This document shows positions 8,624 to 17,143 of a stretch of 40,865 nucleotides of DNA, in pieces. This DNA is from CAZXYF01 sp964644705 (GTDB lineage Bacteria > Planctomycetota > Brocadiia > SM23-32): contig CAZXYF010000004.1 in assembly GCA_964644705.1 (NCBI GenBank), positions 1 through 40,865 on the forward strand, given 5' to 3'. The notes below the pieces were generated by a model, which made no database searches, was not told where the DNA came from, and worked only from the letters and a program-made list of their open reading frames with translations. Made by a program: the position numbers and the translations under genes. The first letter of the stretch is position 1. The number at the start of each line of letters is the position of its first letter.

Positions 8624-9940
8624 TTACGAGGCGGCGCGGTGGAACGGTAGCTGCAGTTGCCCCACTTCGAACGGCGGCGCGCCCGACCTTTTCACTTCCG
8701 CCCCCATTTCTTTCAGCAACCCTTCAATCCGCTCATATCCTCGGTCCACATGGTGCATTCCGTCGATTGTGGTGGTGCCTTCCGCTGCCAGCGCGGCCAC
8801 GACCAAACTTGCTCCCCCGCGCAGATCGCGTGCTGTTACCGGGGCACCGGTTAGTTCACACGGGCCACGAACAACGGCCTGGGGCCCCTGTCGCACGATG
8901 TCAGCGCCCAGCCTGTGCAGTTCTCCCACATGGGTAAACCGTTCCGGATGCACCGAATCAGTCACTACACTCGTGCCGTTCGCGGTGGTCAGCACCGCCA
9001 TCAACTGAGGTTGCATGTCAGTGGGGATCCCGGGATAGGGCAGCGCTGTGAAATCCGCGGCCCGGAGTGCGCCGGTACGCCGCACCCGCAATCCCGCCTC
9101 GGAATCCTCAAACTCCACCCCCATTTTTCGCATAACGTCGATCAGAGCAGACAGATGGTCCGAACGCGCTCCTCGCATCAGCACCTCGCCACCGGTGATG
9201 GCCACGGCGCAGGCAAATGTCCCGGCCTCGATGCGATCCGGGATCACACGATGAGGCGTGCCTTCGAGTCTTTTCACCCCCTCAATGGTCACCGTATTGG
9301 TCCCCGCTCCATCGATGTGAGCGCCGCACGATTTCAGGTAGTCAGCCAGCCCCTGTATTTCCGGTTCACTGGCCGCATGCTCGATAACGGTGCGCCCTTC
9401 GGCCAGGGTGGCGGCCATCAACACGTTGGCGGTCCCAAGAACAGTGGATCCGTGGGGTCCCCCCATGTAAATACGCGTCCCCTCCAGCCCCGAAGCGCTT
9501 GCATGGATGTAGCCATTCTTCTGCTCAATCTCAGCTCCCAGGGCCCGCAATCCCCGCAGATGGAGGTCAATCGGCCTCTCCCCGATCACACAGCCACCGG
9601 GCAATGGCACCTCCGCTTTCCCCCGCCGAGCAAGCAGTGGTCCCAGAACACAGATGCTGGCCCGCATCGCAATAGCCGGATCATGCGGACATGTGCAGTT
9701 GCTCTCGTCGGTAACTTCCATAGAAAGGCTGTGATGATCGCTGCGGTGAACCCGCATACCGAGCGACTCGAGAATTATCCGCAATGTGCGCACGTCGGTC
9801 AGCCTGGGAACACGTTGCAGCTCGGTTGGCCCTTCGGTCAACAGTGCGCTGGCCATGATCGGTAACGACGCATTCTTCGCCCCATGAAGTGCAATGTCAC
9901 CGCTGAGTGGATTACCACCCGTGATACTCAGTTTTGCCAT
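8624..9940 (-). CDS. murA: UDP-N-acetylglucosamine 1-carboxyvinyltransferase MurA
   Basis: First committed step of peptidoglycan synthesis: transfers enolpyruvate from PEP to UDP-GlcNAc in the cytoplasm. The 438-residue chain has HGAKNASLP near the start, with the Lys-Asn pair that binds substrate. The active-site Cys117 lies in LPGGCVIGERPIDLH; a Cys here predicts fosfomycin sensitivity. Near the end is RDLRGGASLVVAALAAEG. It is about 20 residues longer than E. coli MurA, partly at a C-terminal tail. Start ATG 9940 has AAAGGA five bases upstream. The gene begins 30 bases after prmC on the same strand, so the two are probably one operon. It converges with the ligase gene, with only 46 bases between the stops and no visible terminator. 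Confidence 0.97.
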   Translation of the reverse strand: MAKLSITGGNPLSGDIALHGAKNASLPIMASALLTEGPTELQRVPRLTDVRTLRIILESLGMRVHRSDHHSLSMEVTDESNCTCPHDPAIAMRASICVLGPLLARRGKAEVPLPGGCVIGERPIDLHLRGLRALGAEIEQKNGYIHASASGLEGTRIYMGGPHGSTVLGTANVLMAATLAEGRTVIEHAASEPEIQGLADYLKSCGAHIDGAGTNTVTIEGVKRLEGTPHRVIPDRIEAGTFACAVAITGGEVLMRGARSDHLSALIDVMRKMGVEFEDSEAGLRVRRTGALRAADFTALPYPGIPTDMQPQLMAVLTTANGTSVVTDSVHPERFTHVGELHRLGADIVRQGPQAVVRGPCELTGAPVTARDLRGGASLVVAALAAEGTTTIDGMHHVDRGYERIEGLLKEMGAEVKRSGAPPFEVGQLQLPFHRAAS

Positions 9941-9970
9941 TCTATTCCTTTCATCAGCCGGTCCACTCGG

Positions 9971-10864
9971 CTATGAAGTTTCTTTGCAGATTGCCATCAC
10001 TCTCACACAATTATCGTCCGTCACCGTTTCTATGCTCGCATCATCCAGAGTATCCTCATCGGAAACCAACTCACGCACGGGCTGGGCCTGACCTTCACCC
10101 AGCTCCAGCACGATCCACCCGCCGGGAGTCAGGACGTCGGGGGCCGCATGGATAATCTCCCGAATGGCATCCAGCCCATCCTCGCCTCCGTCCAGAGCCT
10201 CGCGCGGTTCCCAGTCGCTCACTTCCGGCTGGAGATCATCGATCTCACTTGAGGGAATGTATGGCGGATTCGAGGCGATCAAATCGACTTCCGTGGCAGA
10301 CCCCTCAAGCGGGTCGCACAAATCGCCCCGAACAAGGTCCACCCGGTCTTCAACACCGAGCGAACGCGCGTTGGAGCCAGCCACCTCAAGCGCATCCTGG
10401 CTCGAATCGATCGCCACCACATCCACTCCTGATCGCTCGCACGCCAGGGTTATTGCAATCACGCCGCTGCCTGTGCCGACATCAACGAGTGCAAAATCCT
10501 CGGCATCTTCGGGTATCTTCTCCAGACATCTCTCAACCAACAGTTCCGTTTCCGGCCTGGGTACGAGCACATCCGGGGTGATTTCAAACTCACGGCCATA
10601 AAACTCGGTGGAGCCCAGAAGATACTGAAGGGGTTCCCGATCGGCTCGTCGACTCACCATCCTCCGAAATTTCCGACGTTTCTCGGGAGGGACAGTGTTC
10701 TCAAACCGCGCATACAGCATGACCCGTTCCATCCCCATGACTTCGCTCAAAAGGACTTCGGCGTTCAGACGAGCTTCGTCGATTCCTTTGTCTTCGAAAT
10801 ACTCCGTCGTCCAGTTGAGGAGTTCCAGAAGCGTCCATTCTTTCTGTGTTTTTCCGGCCACCAT
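9971..10864 (-). CDS. prmC: Peptide chain release factor N5-glutamine methyltransferase PrmC
   Basis: Methylates the Gln of the GGQ motif in release factors RF1 and RF2 using S-adenosylmethionine. The N-terminal helical domain is followed by a Rossmann methyltransferase fold: VDVGTGSGVIAI (SAM binding), VVAIDSS, and the catalytic-type SNPPYIPSSE motif that binds the substrate Gln. The length of 297 residues is normal. I place the start at ATG 10864; a GTG at 10870 would add two residues, and neither has a strong ribosome binding site. In many bacteria prmC lies between prfA and murA; here murA follows but no prfA is seen upstream. Confidence 0.95.
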   Translation of the reverse strand: MVAGKTQKEWTLLELLNWTTEYFEDKGIDEARLNAEVLLSEVMGMERVMLYARFENTVPPEKRRKFRRMVSRRADREPLQYLLGSTEFYGREFEITPDVLVPRPETELLVERCLEKIPEDAEDFALVDVGTGSGVIAITLACERSGVDVVAIDSSQDALEVAGSNARSLGVEDRVDLVRGDLCDPLEGSATEVDLIASNPPYIPSSEIDDLQPEVSDWEPREALDGGEDGLDAIREIIHAAPDVLTPGGWIVLELGEGQAQPVRELVSDEDTLDDASIETVTDDNCVRVMAICKETS

Positions 10865-10870
10865 AATCAC

Positions 10871-11163
10871 CGGCCCGTCGATGCAAAACCATGCGGTTGG
10901 CCGCCAGAGCGGGCGGCATCAGACCGCAGAAAAATACCCTGACATATAAAGAATTGTATAGCCGTCCCCGGGCCTTTTACCAACCCGGGCCCCTGGTTAT
11001 ATGACCACACCCCAACGAGCGCCACACTCCCTGCATTCTGACGTATTTTTTCTTGCAAAAAGAGACGCTAAAAAAATGAGATTACCACAGGGAGCGAATT
11101 GGAACTAGCAGGTGTAAGCCGGAACCTCCCAGCCGGCGCGCAGTTTCTTCCCGCCTCCCCAGC
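10871..11163. other. Intergenic region between the DUF2254 gene and prmC
   Basis: About 290 bases without a gene. It holds GC-rich palindromic stretches (around 10966-10995, cccgggcc and cgggccc) and A/T-rich runs (11046-11082). It should contain the promoter of prmC-murA on the minus strand, but I cannot point to one convincing pair of boxes. Confidence 0.4.
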
Positions 11164-11870
11164 TTATCCACCTCCACCCCGCGCGGCATCCGGAAGTTCC
11201 TCCCGTATGGCATCGAATCTCTCCGATGCGTTTTTTTGATCCAGTGGCTCCGGGAGTTTTTGAGCGGCCCGATGCACCATCTGTGNNNNNNNNNNNNNNN
11301 NNNNNNNNNNNNNNNNNNNNNNNNNNNNNNNNNNNNNNNNNNNNNNNNNNNNNNNNNNNNNNNNNNNNNNNNNNNNNNNNNNNNNTGATGGATAAAATAA
11401 ACAAGGACGCAGAGCGCACAGCATGCCAGCACAAACCCTCCAATCACGGTCAGATGCGGAATTTGCTCCGGTTGGCTGGCCCGTCCCACCAGACGAAGGG
11501 TCAGCAGGCAGTAGAGAAACGTGGCGACGAATACGCCCAGAATCAGTTGGTTCGAGCGGTCGCGCATGAAGTTTCTCAACAGCCGGGGGCCCAGCTGCGA
11601 CGCCGCCAGGGTCAGGCTCACCACGGTAATGGAGAAGACGATACTCAGTGCGGTCATCAGGGAGCCAACCAGGGCGGTCAGGAGCGATAGCACACCTTCG
11701 GCGCTACCGGATCTTAACAGGCTCAACATCCCCTTTTCCGGCAGTTTCACCTGCGCGTCGAGGTGGGAAAGCGCAATACACACGATTATGGATCCGGCCG
11801 CCATTGTCAGCGGGATGAACAGAAAATTGTCCTTGAACAGATCCCACTTGTTGGCCAGCCACGTTCGCAC
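11164..11870 (-). CDS. DUF2254 membrane protein, interrupted by the assembly gap
   Basis: The N-terminal 161 residues before the gap hold four hydrophobic segments and the stretch SIVFSITVVSLTLAASQLGPR, typical of DUF2254 predicted membrane proteins of unknown function. After the 100-N placeholder, a different frame reads HRAAQKLPEPLDQKNASERFDAIREEL before a TAA at 11164. This resembles the C-terminal end I expect for the same family, so both pieces are probably one gene. Family members are about 430 residues; some 230 residues (about 700 bases) would be hidden, and the nominal gap length explains the frame change. Start GTG 11870 has AGGAG seven bases upstream. It follows the P-type ATPase gene by 13 bases, so the two are likely co-expressed. 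Confidence 0.7.
11286..11385. other. Assembly gap (100 N)
   Basis: Exactly 100 N, the conventional placeholder for a gap of unknown length. It falls inside the DUF2254 gene. The true missing length is probably several hundred bases. Confidence 0.99.
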
Positions 11871-11883
11871 GCTAAAACTCCTG

Positions 11884-14673
11884 TCAACTGGATGAAGGTT
11901 CTCCCAGAGCCCGACGCCGCACTTTCAACGTCTCCCAGGCGCCCAGGAATATGCCCGCCGCGCCCAGCACATAAAGCCAGTCCGTTACGGTGATCCCGGC
12001 GAACTCCAGAAAACTGCTGATGCCCGGTCCATACACGCCGAACAATATCAGTCCGATGGATACAAAGATTGATCCCAGCAGAATCTTATTCGTCAGGATA
12101 TTCCTGTTGAAAATGGACGTCCGGTGATACCGACGCGACAGAATGTTGATGAACTGACAGAACCCGATCGTCAGCCAGGTCATCGTGCTGGCCCGCATGT
12201 AATCGGCGCTGCCAATGGCGTCCATCGTCAATGACAATCCGTGGCGGTTGAGGTAGAAAAAGTAGTTACCCACAGCCAGCGCCCCGATCAACACGCCCAG
12301 AAACGCCACCTCATTGCCGGTTCCCACATCGAGAATGTGTTCATCACGCTCTCGCGGCCGCTGGTTCATCAGTTCGGGCCCGGGCGGATCAAAACACAGG
12401 AACGTCAGCGGCATGATCTCCGCCAGCAGGTCGATGGCCAGAATCTGAATGGCCAGGATCGGAATCGCAATATTCCCCATAGCGATGCCGATAAGCCCGA
12501 GCAGCACCGCCACCAGCTCCGCCGTGTTGGTGGTCAACGAAGCCAGGACGACTTTCGCGATATTGTTGTAGATCGTGCGTCCCTCCTCCACAGCATGCAC
12601 CAGCGTGGGAAAGCTGTCGTCCAGCAGCACCACCTCCGACGCTTCTTTGGCAACATCCGTGCCGGTCTGCCCCATAGCGACACCGATGTGGGCCCGTTTG
12701 AGCGCCGGCGCATCATTCACGCCATCACCGGTCACCGCCACAACCTGGTCCAGCTCATCCCCCAGCAGCTTTACAACCCGCAACTTATCGCTGGGATTGA
12801 CGCGTGAGAAAACAATGGATCGGTGTTGATCCATCGTCTCGACCAGTTCCTCATCCGACACGTCCTCCAATTCCTTGCCGGTGAAAACGGGACAGGGCTC
12901 GTCCTCCCTGGCCAGGCCGATATCCCTCGCGATTGCTTTGGCGGTCGTGGCGTGATCCCCCGTCATGATGAACGTATTGATGTTGGCCCGATGGCATTCC
13001 TCAATGGCTTCTTTGACACCTTCCCGGGGCGGATCAATCATCCCCACCAGGCCGAGGAAGATCACGTCCTTCTCGATTTCTTCCTCCACATAATCCTCGC
13101 CGGATTCCTCCAGCGGTCGATGGGCGATGGCCAGCACGCGCATGGCATCGGAGCTGTACTGCTCATTGATCTCACGGATTCTTTGTTTGTCTTCCTCGGT
13201 AATCGGCTCCGCCTCGCCATCTCGGTAAATATATTTGCTGACCGAAAGCACCGAATCGGTCGCCCCTTTCATGGTGACCACTTCTCTGTCACCAAACTGC
13301 CGGACCGAACTCATCCGTTTCCGCTCACTTTCGAACGGGAACTCCTCCAGTTCCGGATTTTCCTCGTCTTCCCTGGGTGACCGCGTTCCGATTTTGGTGG
13401 ACATGGTCACCAGCGCTGCCTCCGTCGGGTCACCAACTGCATACCAGTTGGCATGGTCATCATCGGGCGGATGGATCTCGGCATTTGACGCCATGGTGGC
13501 CGCATCCATCATCACTTCGATCTCGTCAATCTGCTCCTGACCGAGCGGTTCACCGTTTTCATTCTGGATCTCACCTTCAGGCTCGTAACCTATCCCGGTG
13601 AACCGGTATTCGTCGCCATCAAACCAGGCGTGTGTTACCGTCATTTCGTTCCGTGTCAGCGTCCCCGTCTTATCCGTGCATATGACGTTGGTGGAGCCCA
13701 GAGTTTCCACCGACGGCAGGCTCTTCACGACCGCATTTTTCCCGGCGAGCCGCCGGCTGGCGGTGGACATTGCCACGGTCAGCTGAGCAGGAAGCGCCTG
13801 AGGAACACAGGCCACCGCGACGCCGAGGGCGTAGGTGATCGAAACCAGCCACCCCATATCCTGCCAGATGGCCACCCCGAAAAGAAGCGCACTGATCACC
13901 AGCACCACCGCCGTCAGCTGCCAGGCCAGACTATCGAGTTCCTCCTGCAGCGGCGATTCGATGTCTCCCGTCTCCTCGGTCATACTGGCGATCTTACCCA
14001 GTTCGGTATCCATCCCCGTGCGGATCACCAGCCCCGTGCCCGAGCCGGTGGCCACCGTCGTGCCCACATACGCCATGTTGTCTCTGTCCGCCAGAACCAC
14101 GTCCTCGGAGATGGCGTTGGTTTCTTTGCCCTGGGGCATGGATTCCCCGGTGAGACTGAACTCGTTGGTGCGCAGGTTGAAGGACTCAATGAGCCGCATG
14201 TCGGCCGGAATCTTGTCTCCTTCCTCAATGCGCACGATGTCCCCGGGCACCAGATTGCGCTGGGCGACCTCGCTGGTTTCTCCGTCCCGCACGACCTGGG
14301 CGGGCGAGCGAATCAACTCACGGAGCTGCTCCACAATCTGGCTCGCCTTGTATTCCTGCACAAACCCGATAATGGCGTTGAGAAAAACGATGAAAAACAT
14401 CACCGAACCATCACGAAAATTCGCCCAGGTGCCCTCCACCGCCGCGATGCCGTATGAGGCAATCCCTGCAAAAACCAGCACAAGGACCAGGACGTCCTTG
14501 AACTGCTGGAGGAACATCAGCCATTTTGGAGTCTGGGCTCCCGTCACCAGCTCGTTCTCACCATACTCCTCCAGACGCTGTTCGGCCTGATCGGCCGACA
14601 GCCCACTGTCCGACGTATCCAACTCCTGCATGGCTTCATCGACCGTCATCCGGTAAAAATCGTTGTTTGCCAT
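11884..14673 (-). CDS. P2-type cation-transporting ATPase
   Basis: An ion pump of about 929 residues in the P-type family, nearest in layout to calcium and Na/K-type pumps. It has an N-terminal cation ATPase domain, the actuator motif TGES (175-178), phosphorylated Asp334 in CTDKTGTLT, nucleotide domain, TGDGVNDAPALK hinge motif, and ten likely membrane helices. The TM4 motif reads VPQALPAQLTV (from residue 290) where calcium pumps have PEGLP, so a Gln replaces the ion-binding Glu. In TM5 the Asn and Glu are kept (TTNTAE), while TM6 reads AIDLLAEIMP instead of VNLVTDGLP. The ion is therefore uncertain. Start ATG 14673 has AGGAAG about nine bases upstream; an extended -10 promoter lies at 14742-14750. 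It is followed by the DUF2254 gene. Confidence 0.93.
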   Translation of the reverse strand: MANNDFYRMTVDEAMQELDTSDSGLSADQAEQRLEEYGENELVTGAQTPKWLMFLQQFKDVLVLVLVFAGIASYGIAAVEGTWANFRDGSVMFFIVFLNAIIGFVQEYKASQIVEQLRELIRSPAQVVRDGETSEVAQRNLVPGDIVRIEEGDKIPADMRLIESFNLRTNEFSLTGESMPQGKETNAISEDVVLADRDNMAYVGTTVATGSGTGLVIRTGMDTELGKIASMTEETGDIESPLQEELDSLAWQLTAVVLVISALLFGVAIWQDMGWLVSITYALGVAVACVPQALPAQLTVAMSTASRRLAGKNAVVKSLPSVETLGSTNVICTDKTGTLTRNEMTVTHAWFDGDEYRFTGIGYEPEGEIQNENGEPLGQEQIDEIEVMMDAATMASNAEIHPPDDDHANWYAVGDPTEAALVTMSTKIGTRSPREDEENPELEEFPFESERKRMSSVRQFGDREVVTMKGATDSVLSVSKYIYRDGEAEPITEEDKQRIREINEQYSSDAMRVLAIAHRPLEESGEDYVEEEIEKDVIFLGLVGMIDPPREGVKEAIEECHRANINTFIMTGDHATTAKAIARDIGLAREDEPCPVFTGKELEDVSDEELVETMDQHRSIVFSRVNPSDKLRVVKLLGDELDQVVAVTGDGVNDAPALKRAHIGVAMGQTGTDVAKEASEVVLLDDSFPTLVHAVEEGRTIYNNIAKVVLASLTTNTAELVAVLLGLIGIAMGNIAIPILAIQILAIDLLAEIMPLTFLCFDPPGPELMNQRPRERDEHILDVGTGNEVAFLGVLIGALAVGNYFFYLNRHGLSLTMDAIGSADYMRASTMTWLTIGFCQFINILSRRYHRTSIFNRNILTNKILLGSIFVSIGLILFGVYGPGISSFLEFAGITVTDWLYVLGAAGIFLGAWETLKVRRRALGEPSSS

Positions 14674-14741
14674 CGTGGGTCTTCCTACTGGATAATAATT
14701 TTGTGGTATCCCGATGTATGCTGCCGTCGGCAACGGCGGCA

Positions 14742-14750
14742 ATTATAACA
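14742..14750 (-). promoter_or_regulatory. Extended -10 promoter for the P-type ATPase gene
   Basis: The minus strand reads TGTTATAAT here, a perfect extended -10 box. A TCGACA lies 15 bases upstream of TATAAT as a weak -35. Predicted transcription start is near 14735, giving a leader of about 62 bases that contains a GC-rich palindrome (about 14720-14740). Confidence 0.5.
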
Positions 14751-14824
14751 GATTTGGGCTTCTGTCGAGAACACCTGTCTCTCACGGCCCCGCTACGCTA
14801 CGTGCACACCAGTTTAGCGTACAT

Positions 14825-14861
14825 AAAAAATGCCCCGTGGCGCAATACCACGGGGCTCTTT
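14825..14861 (-). terminator. Intrinsic terminator after the VWA gene
   Basis: A perfect 9-bp stem (gccccgtgg at 14832-14840, ccacggggc at 14848-14856) with a 7-base loop. On the minus strand it is followed by ATTTTTT, 16 bases after the VWA stop codon. On the plus strand a weaker tcttttc follows. Confidence 0.85.
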
Positions 14862-14871
14862 TCTGCGGTGA

Positions 14872-16215
14872 TCAGTAAGCTAAAGATGGTGCCGCTTCTT
14901 CAGCCTGACGATCGCGCATTTTCTTGCGCTGCTTCTCGTATTCCGCCTTTTCTTCGATCTTTTTGGCGTCTTCTTCGTTCTGGGCGGAACGCTTGCCCAG
15001 TTTTTCGCTTTTGTATTTCCGCGCTCCCGCGGCAAGCATATCGGCATTCTGCCGGAGAACTTCCTGTGCCTTTTTCACCTTACCCCTGTCGCGCAGCTCA
15101 ACGGCTTTCTCGCTGTTTCTCCGGGCGCGCTGCTCCATAACCGGCACCATCACGTCTTTGCGGACCTTGCGCTTCACAAGTTCCCGGTCCTCCACGAAAC
15201 GTGCACTGATTTCGCTCGTGAGCTTATCCTTTGTTTTTGTCTGCATGTTGTCATATCTCACCGTCACATCGGCAATTTTCCGCGTCTCCCCCGCAGGTGT
15301 TGCCGGCACGTTCAGTTTAAGCAGCACCTTCGCCTCACGACCGCTGTAAATCTGATTGATGCCCAGCGACACGGTATTGCCGTCGATTTTGCCGTCGCCG
15401 TTCAGCAGTTTCATCGGGCGCACTTGCTCTGCACATCTGATGTTCACCTTCACATTCTGTGCCACCACAGCCATGCCAATACTGAATTCAAGATCAAAGC
15501 CCTTCTCAAGATCCCGGGCATTTTCGGCGAAGAAATGATTCCCTTCGCTGCGCACGGCCAGCTGGGTCATCATGTCCTCATTGTAGCCGGTCCCCAGCCC
15601 GATGGTGGTCACAGCAATACCACCTTCATGCAGTTTGCTGCCCAGGCCGGCCACTTCCTCGACCGAATCCGGTCCCACGTTGGCCAGACCGTCGGACATC
15701 AAGACGATACGGTTGATGCGATTTTTGTCCAGAAATTTCTTGACCTGCCGTCCGCCCTCTTTCACTCCCGCGTACAACGCCGTGGAGCCGCCCGCTCCCA
15801 CTGTGCGAATTTTTTCGATGATCGCGTCGCGTTCCTGAGCTTTTGTCGCGGGAACCAGCACCTTCACATCATCGTCGTAAAGGATGACCGAAACGATGTC
15901 ATCGTCGTGTAAACGCTTCACGGCCATAATGGCAGCTTTACGCGCTCGGCGTATTTTCTCGCCGGACATCGAACCAGATTTGTCCAGGACCAGAGCGACG
16001 TTGATAGGTGTCCTTTCCTCCTCGGTCTCCATTTTAAAACCCTCCATCCCCACCTTCAGGTAGGCTGTCTGCGCCCGACCAGCTTCCAGCACAGGATGGG
16101 ACAGAGCGACGTTGAGTTTGACCTGATCGGCTCGAACCGTTGGCGCCGCCACGACGGCACATGCGGTCAGGACTGCCAGGACCAAAAACCATTTATTTCC
16201 GCGCCGTGCAAACAT
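14872..16215 (-). CDS. Secreted von Willebrand factor A domain protein
   Basis: An exported protein of about 447 residues. A signal peptide covers residues 1-29, with likely cleavage after VRA. The VWA domain begins near residue 70 and has a full MIDAS metal site: Asp78, Ser80 and Ser82 in DKSGSMSG, the Thr in GGSTALYAG and the Asp in MSDGLANVG. A beta-rich region follows (about 250-350), then a highly charged, probably coiled-coil tail rich in Lys, Arg and Glu (360-440). VWA domains bind proteins through a divalent metal; the partner here is unknown. Start ATG 16215 has GGAGGAAACAGAC just upstream. It stands alone, with a terminator directly after it. Confidence 0.88.
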   Translation of the reverse strand: MFARRGNKWFLVLAVLTACAVVAAPTVRADQVKLNVALSHPVLEAGRAQTAYLKVGMEGFKMETEEERTPINVALVLDKSGSMSGEKIRRARKAAIMAVKRLHDDDIVSVILYDDDVKVLVPATKAQERDAIIEKIRTVGAGGSTALYAGVKEGGRQVKKFLDKNRINRIVLMSDGLANVGPDSVEEVAGLGSKLHEGGIAVTTIGLGTGYNEDMMTQLAVRSEGNHFFAENARDLEKGFDLEFSIGMAVVAQNVKVNIRCAEQVRPMKLLNGDGKIDGNTVSLGINQIYSGREAKVLLKLNVPATPAGETRKIADVTVRYDNMQTKTKDKLTSEISARFVEDRELVKRKVRKDVMVPVMEQRARRNSEKAVELRDRGKVKKAQEVLRQNADMLAAGARKYKSEKLGKRSAQNEEDAKKIEEKAEYEKQRKKMRDRQAEEAAPSLAY

Positions 16216-16320
16216 GTCTGTTTCCTCCACAAAAGAGTCGGATTTACGCTGGTGATTGTTCTATTCAGTTAGATGCACCGCGATTACTTTTGTTCCATCT
16301 ATTTTCGTTTTACGGTCACG

Positions 16321-16334
16321 ACGGGTTTACCCGT
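16321..16334. promoter_or_regulatory. Palindromic operator candidate between the VWA gene and nth
   Basis: ACGGGT-tt-ACCCGT, a perfect 6-bp inverted repeat with two central bases, in the divergent region. It lies just upstream of the place where the -35 box of the nth promoter should be, so a regulator bound here could act on either gene. Confidence 0.3.
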
Positions 16335-16355
16335 TTATGAGCAAAGGCGCGACCC

Positions 16356-16364
16356 TGTTATAAT
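16356..16364 (+). promoter_or_regulatory. Extended -10 promoter for nth
   Basis: TGTTATAAT, identical to the box before the P-type ATPase gene. The -35 region (about 16335-16341, ttatga) is weak, as often seen with extended -10 sites. Predicted transcription start is near 16371, some 56 bases before the ATG. Confidence 0.5.
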
Positions 16365-16426
16365 CCACGCATGAGACAGCCGCCAGAAGAACTTCGCATG
16401 AGACATACTTTCTTCCTCCGACAGTC

Positions 16427-17098
16427 ATGAGCAAACCCCATTCACTGCCTCCTGAAAACAAGATTATGCCCGTTCTCGATGCACTACGGGAAGAGTACGG
16501 AATCCCCCAGCAACCGGATCGTGATCCCGTGGCCGTGCTGGTACGCGGCATCCTCTCCCAGAATACATCCGACACCAACAGCGGTCGCGCATACGAGGAA
16601 TTACGATCCAGATTTCCCTCCTGGGAAGAGGTGGCCGGAGCCGACCGTGAAGCGGTCAAACGGGCGATCAAATCCGGTGGACTGGCCGACCGTAAGGCCC
16701 GGACTATTCAGTCGGCCCTCCAGTGGTTGGGTGAGCGAGGGGATTACTCCCTTGATTTCATGCGATCCATGGAGGCGGAAGAAGCCGAAAACGCACTGCG
16801 GGAGATTAAAGGAATCGGCATTAAAACAGCCCGCCTGATCCTTCTCTTTGGGTTCGAAATGTCCACATTTGTCGTGGATACGCACGTCCTGAGGGTGTCC
16901 CAGCGATTGCGCCTGGTGCCAGCTGACTGCGGCCGGGAGAAAGCACATGATCTGCTCAGCGCTATCGTGCCGGCGGGCCGCACTTACCCCGCCCACATGA
17001 ACATGATCGAACACGGGCGCACCCTGTGCAATCCCCGCAATCCACAGTGCAACAGGTGCCCGGTACTCAAATGGTGCGTGTACGGTCAGTCAGAGTAA
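16427..17098 (+). CDS. nth: Endonuclease III-like DNA glycosylase/AP lyase
   Basis: Base-excision repair enzyme for oxidised pyrimidines. The 223-residue chain is a HhH-GPD protein: the hairpin motif IKGIGIKTA carries the catalytic Lys133, and Asp151 follows in VVDTHV at the standard spacing of 18 residues. Both residues present suggests a bifunctional glycosylase/lyase. The C-terminus has the iron-sulfur loop Cys201-x6-Cys208-x2-Cys211-x5-Cys217. No clear ribosome binding site precedes ATG 16427, but the family alignment fits this start. The only plus-strand gene in this part of the window, it faces the NDT gene with 45 bases between the stops. Confidence 0.93.
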   Translation: MSKPHSLPPENKIMPVLDALREEYGIPQQPDRDPVAVLVRGILSQNTSDTNSGRAYEELRSRFPSWEEVAGADREAVKRAIKSGGLADRKARTIQSALQWLGERGDYSLDFMRSMEAEEAENALREIKGIGIKTARLILLFGFEMSTFVVDTHVLRVSQRLRLVPADCGREKAHDLLSAIVPAGRTYPAHMNMIEHGRTLCNPRNPQCNRCPVLKWCVYGQSE

Positions 17099-17143
17099 AA
17101 CGGTGTCTCCCCCGTTCTGGCGTATCAGACCCGGGCGGAAGCG

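Noticed and set aside
8915..9865. Open frame of 316 codons on the plus strand, antisense to murA
   Set aside because: A shadow of murA; composition and lack of motifs argue against a gene.
10960..11000. GC-rich palindromes as a terminator after the DUF2254 gene
   Set aside because: The possible stem is short (about five pairs), poorly aligned and lacks a T run on either strand.
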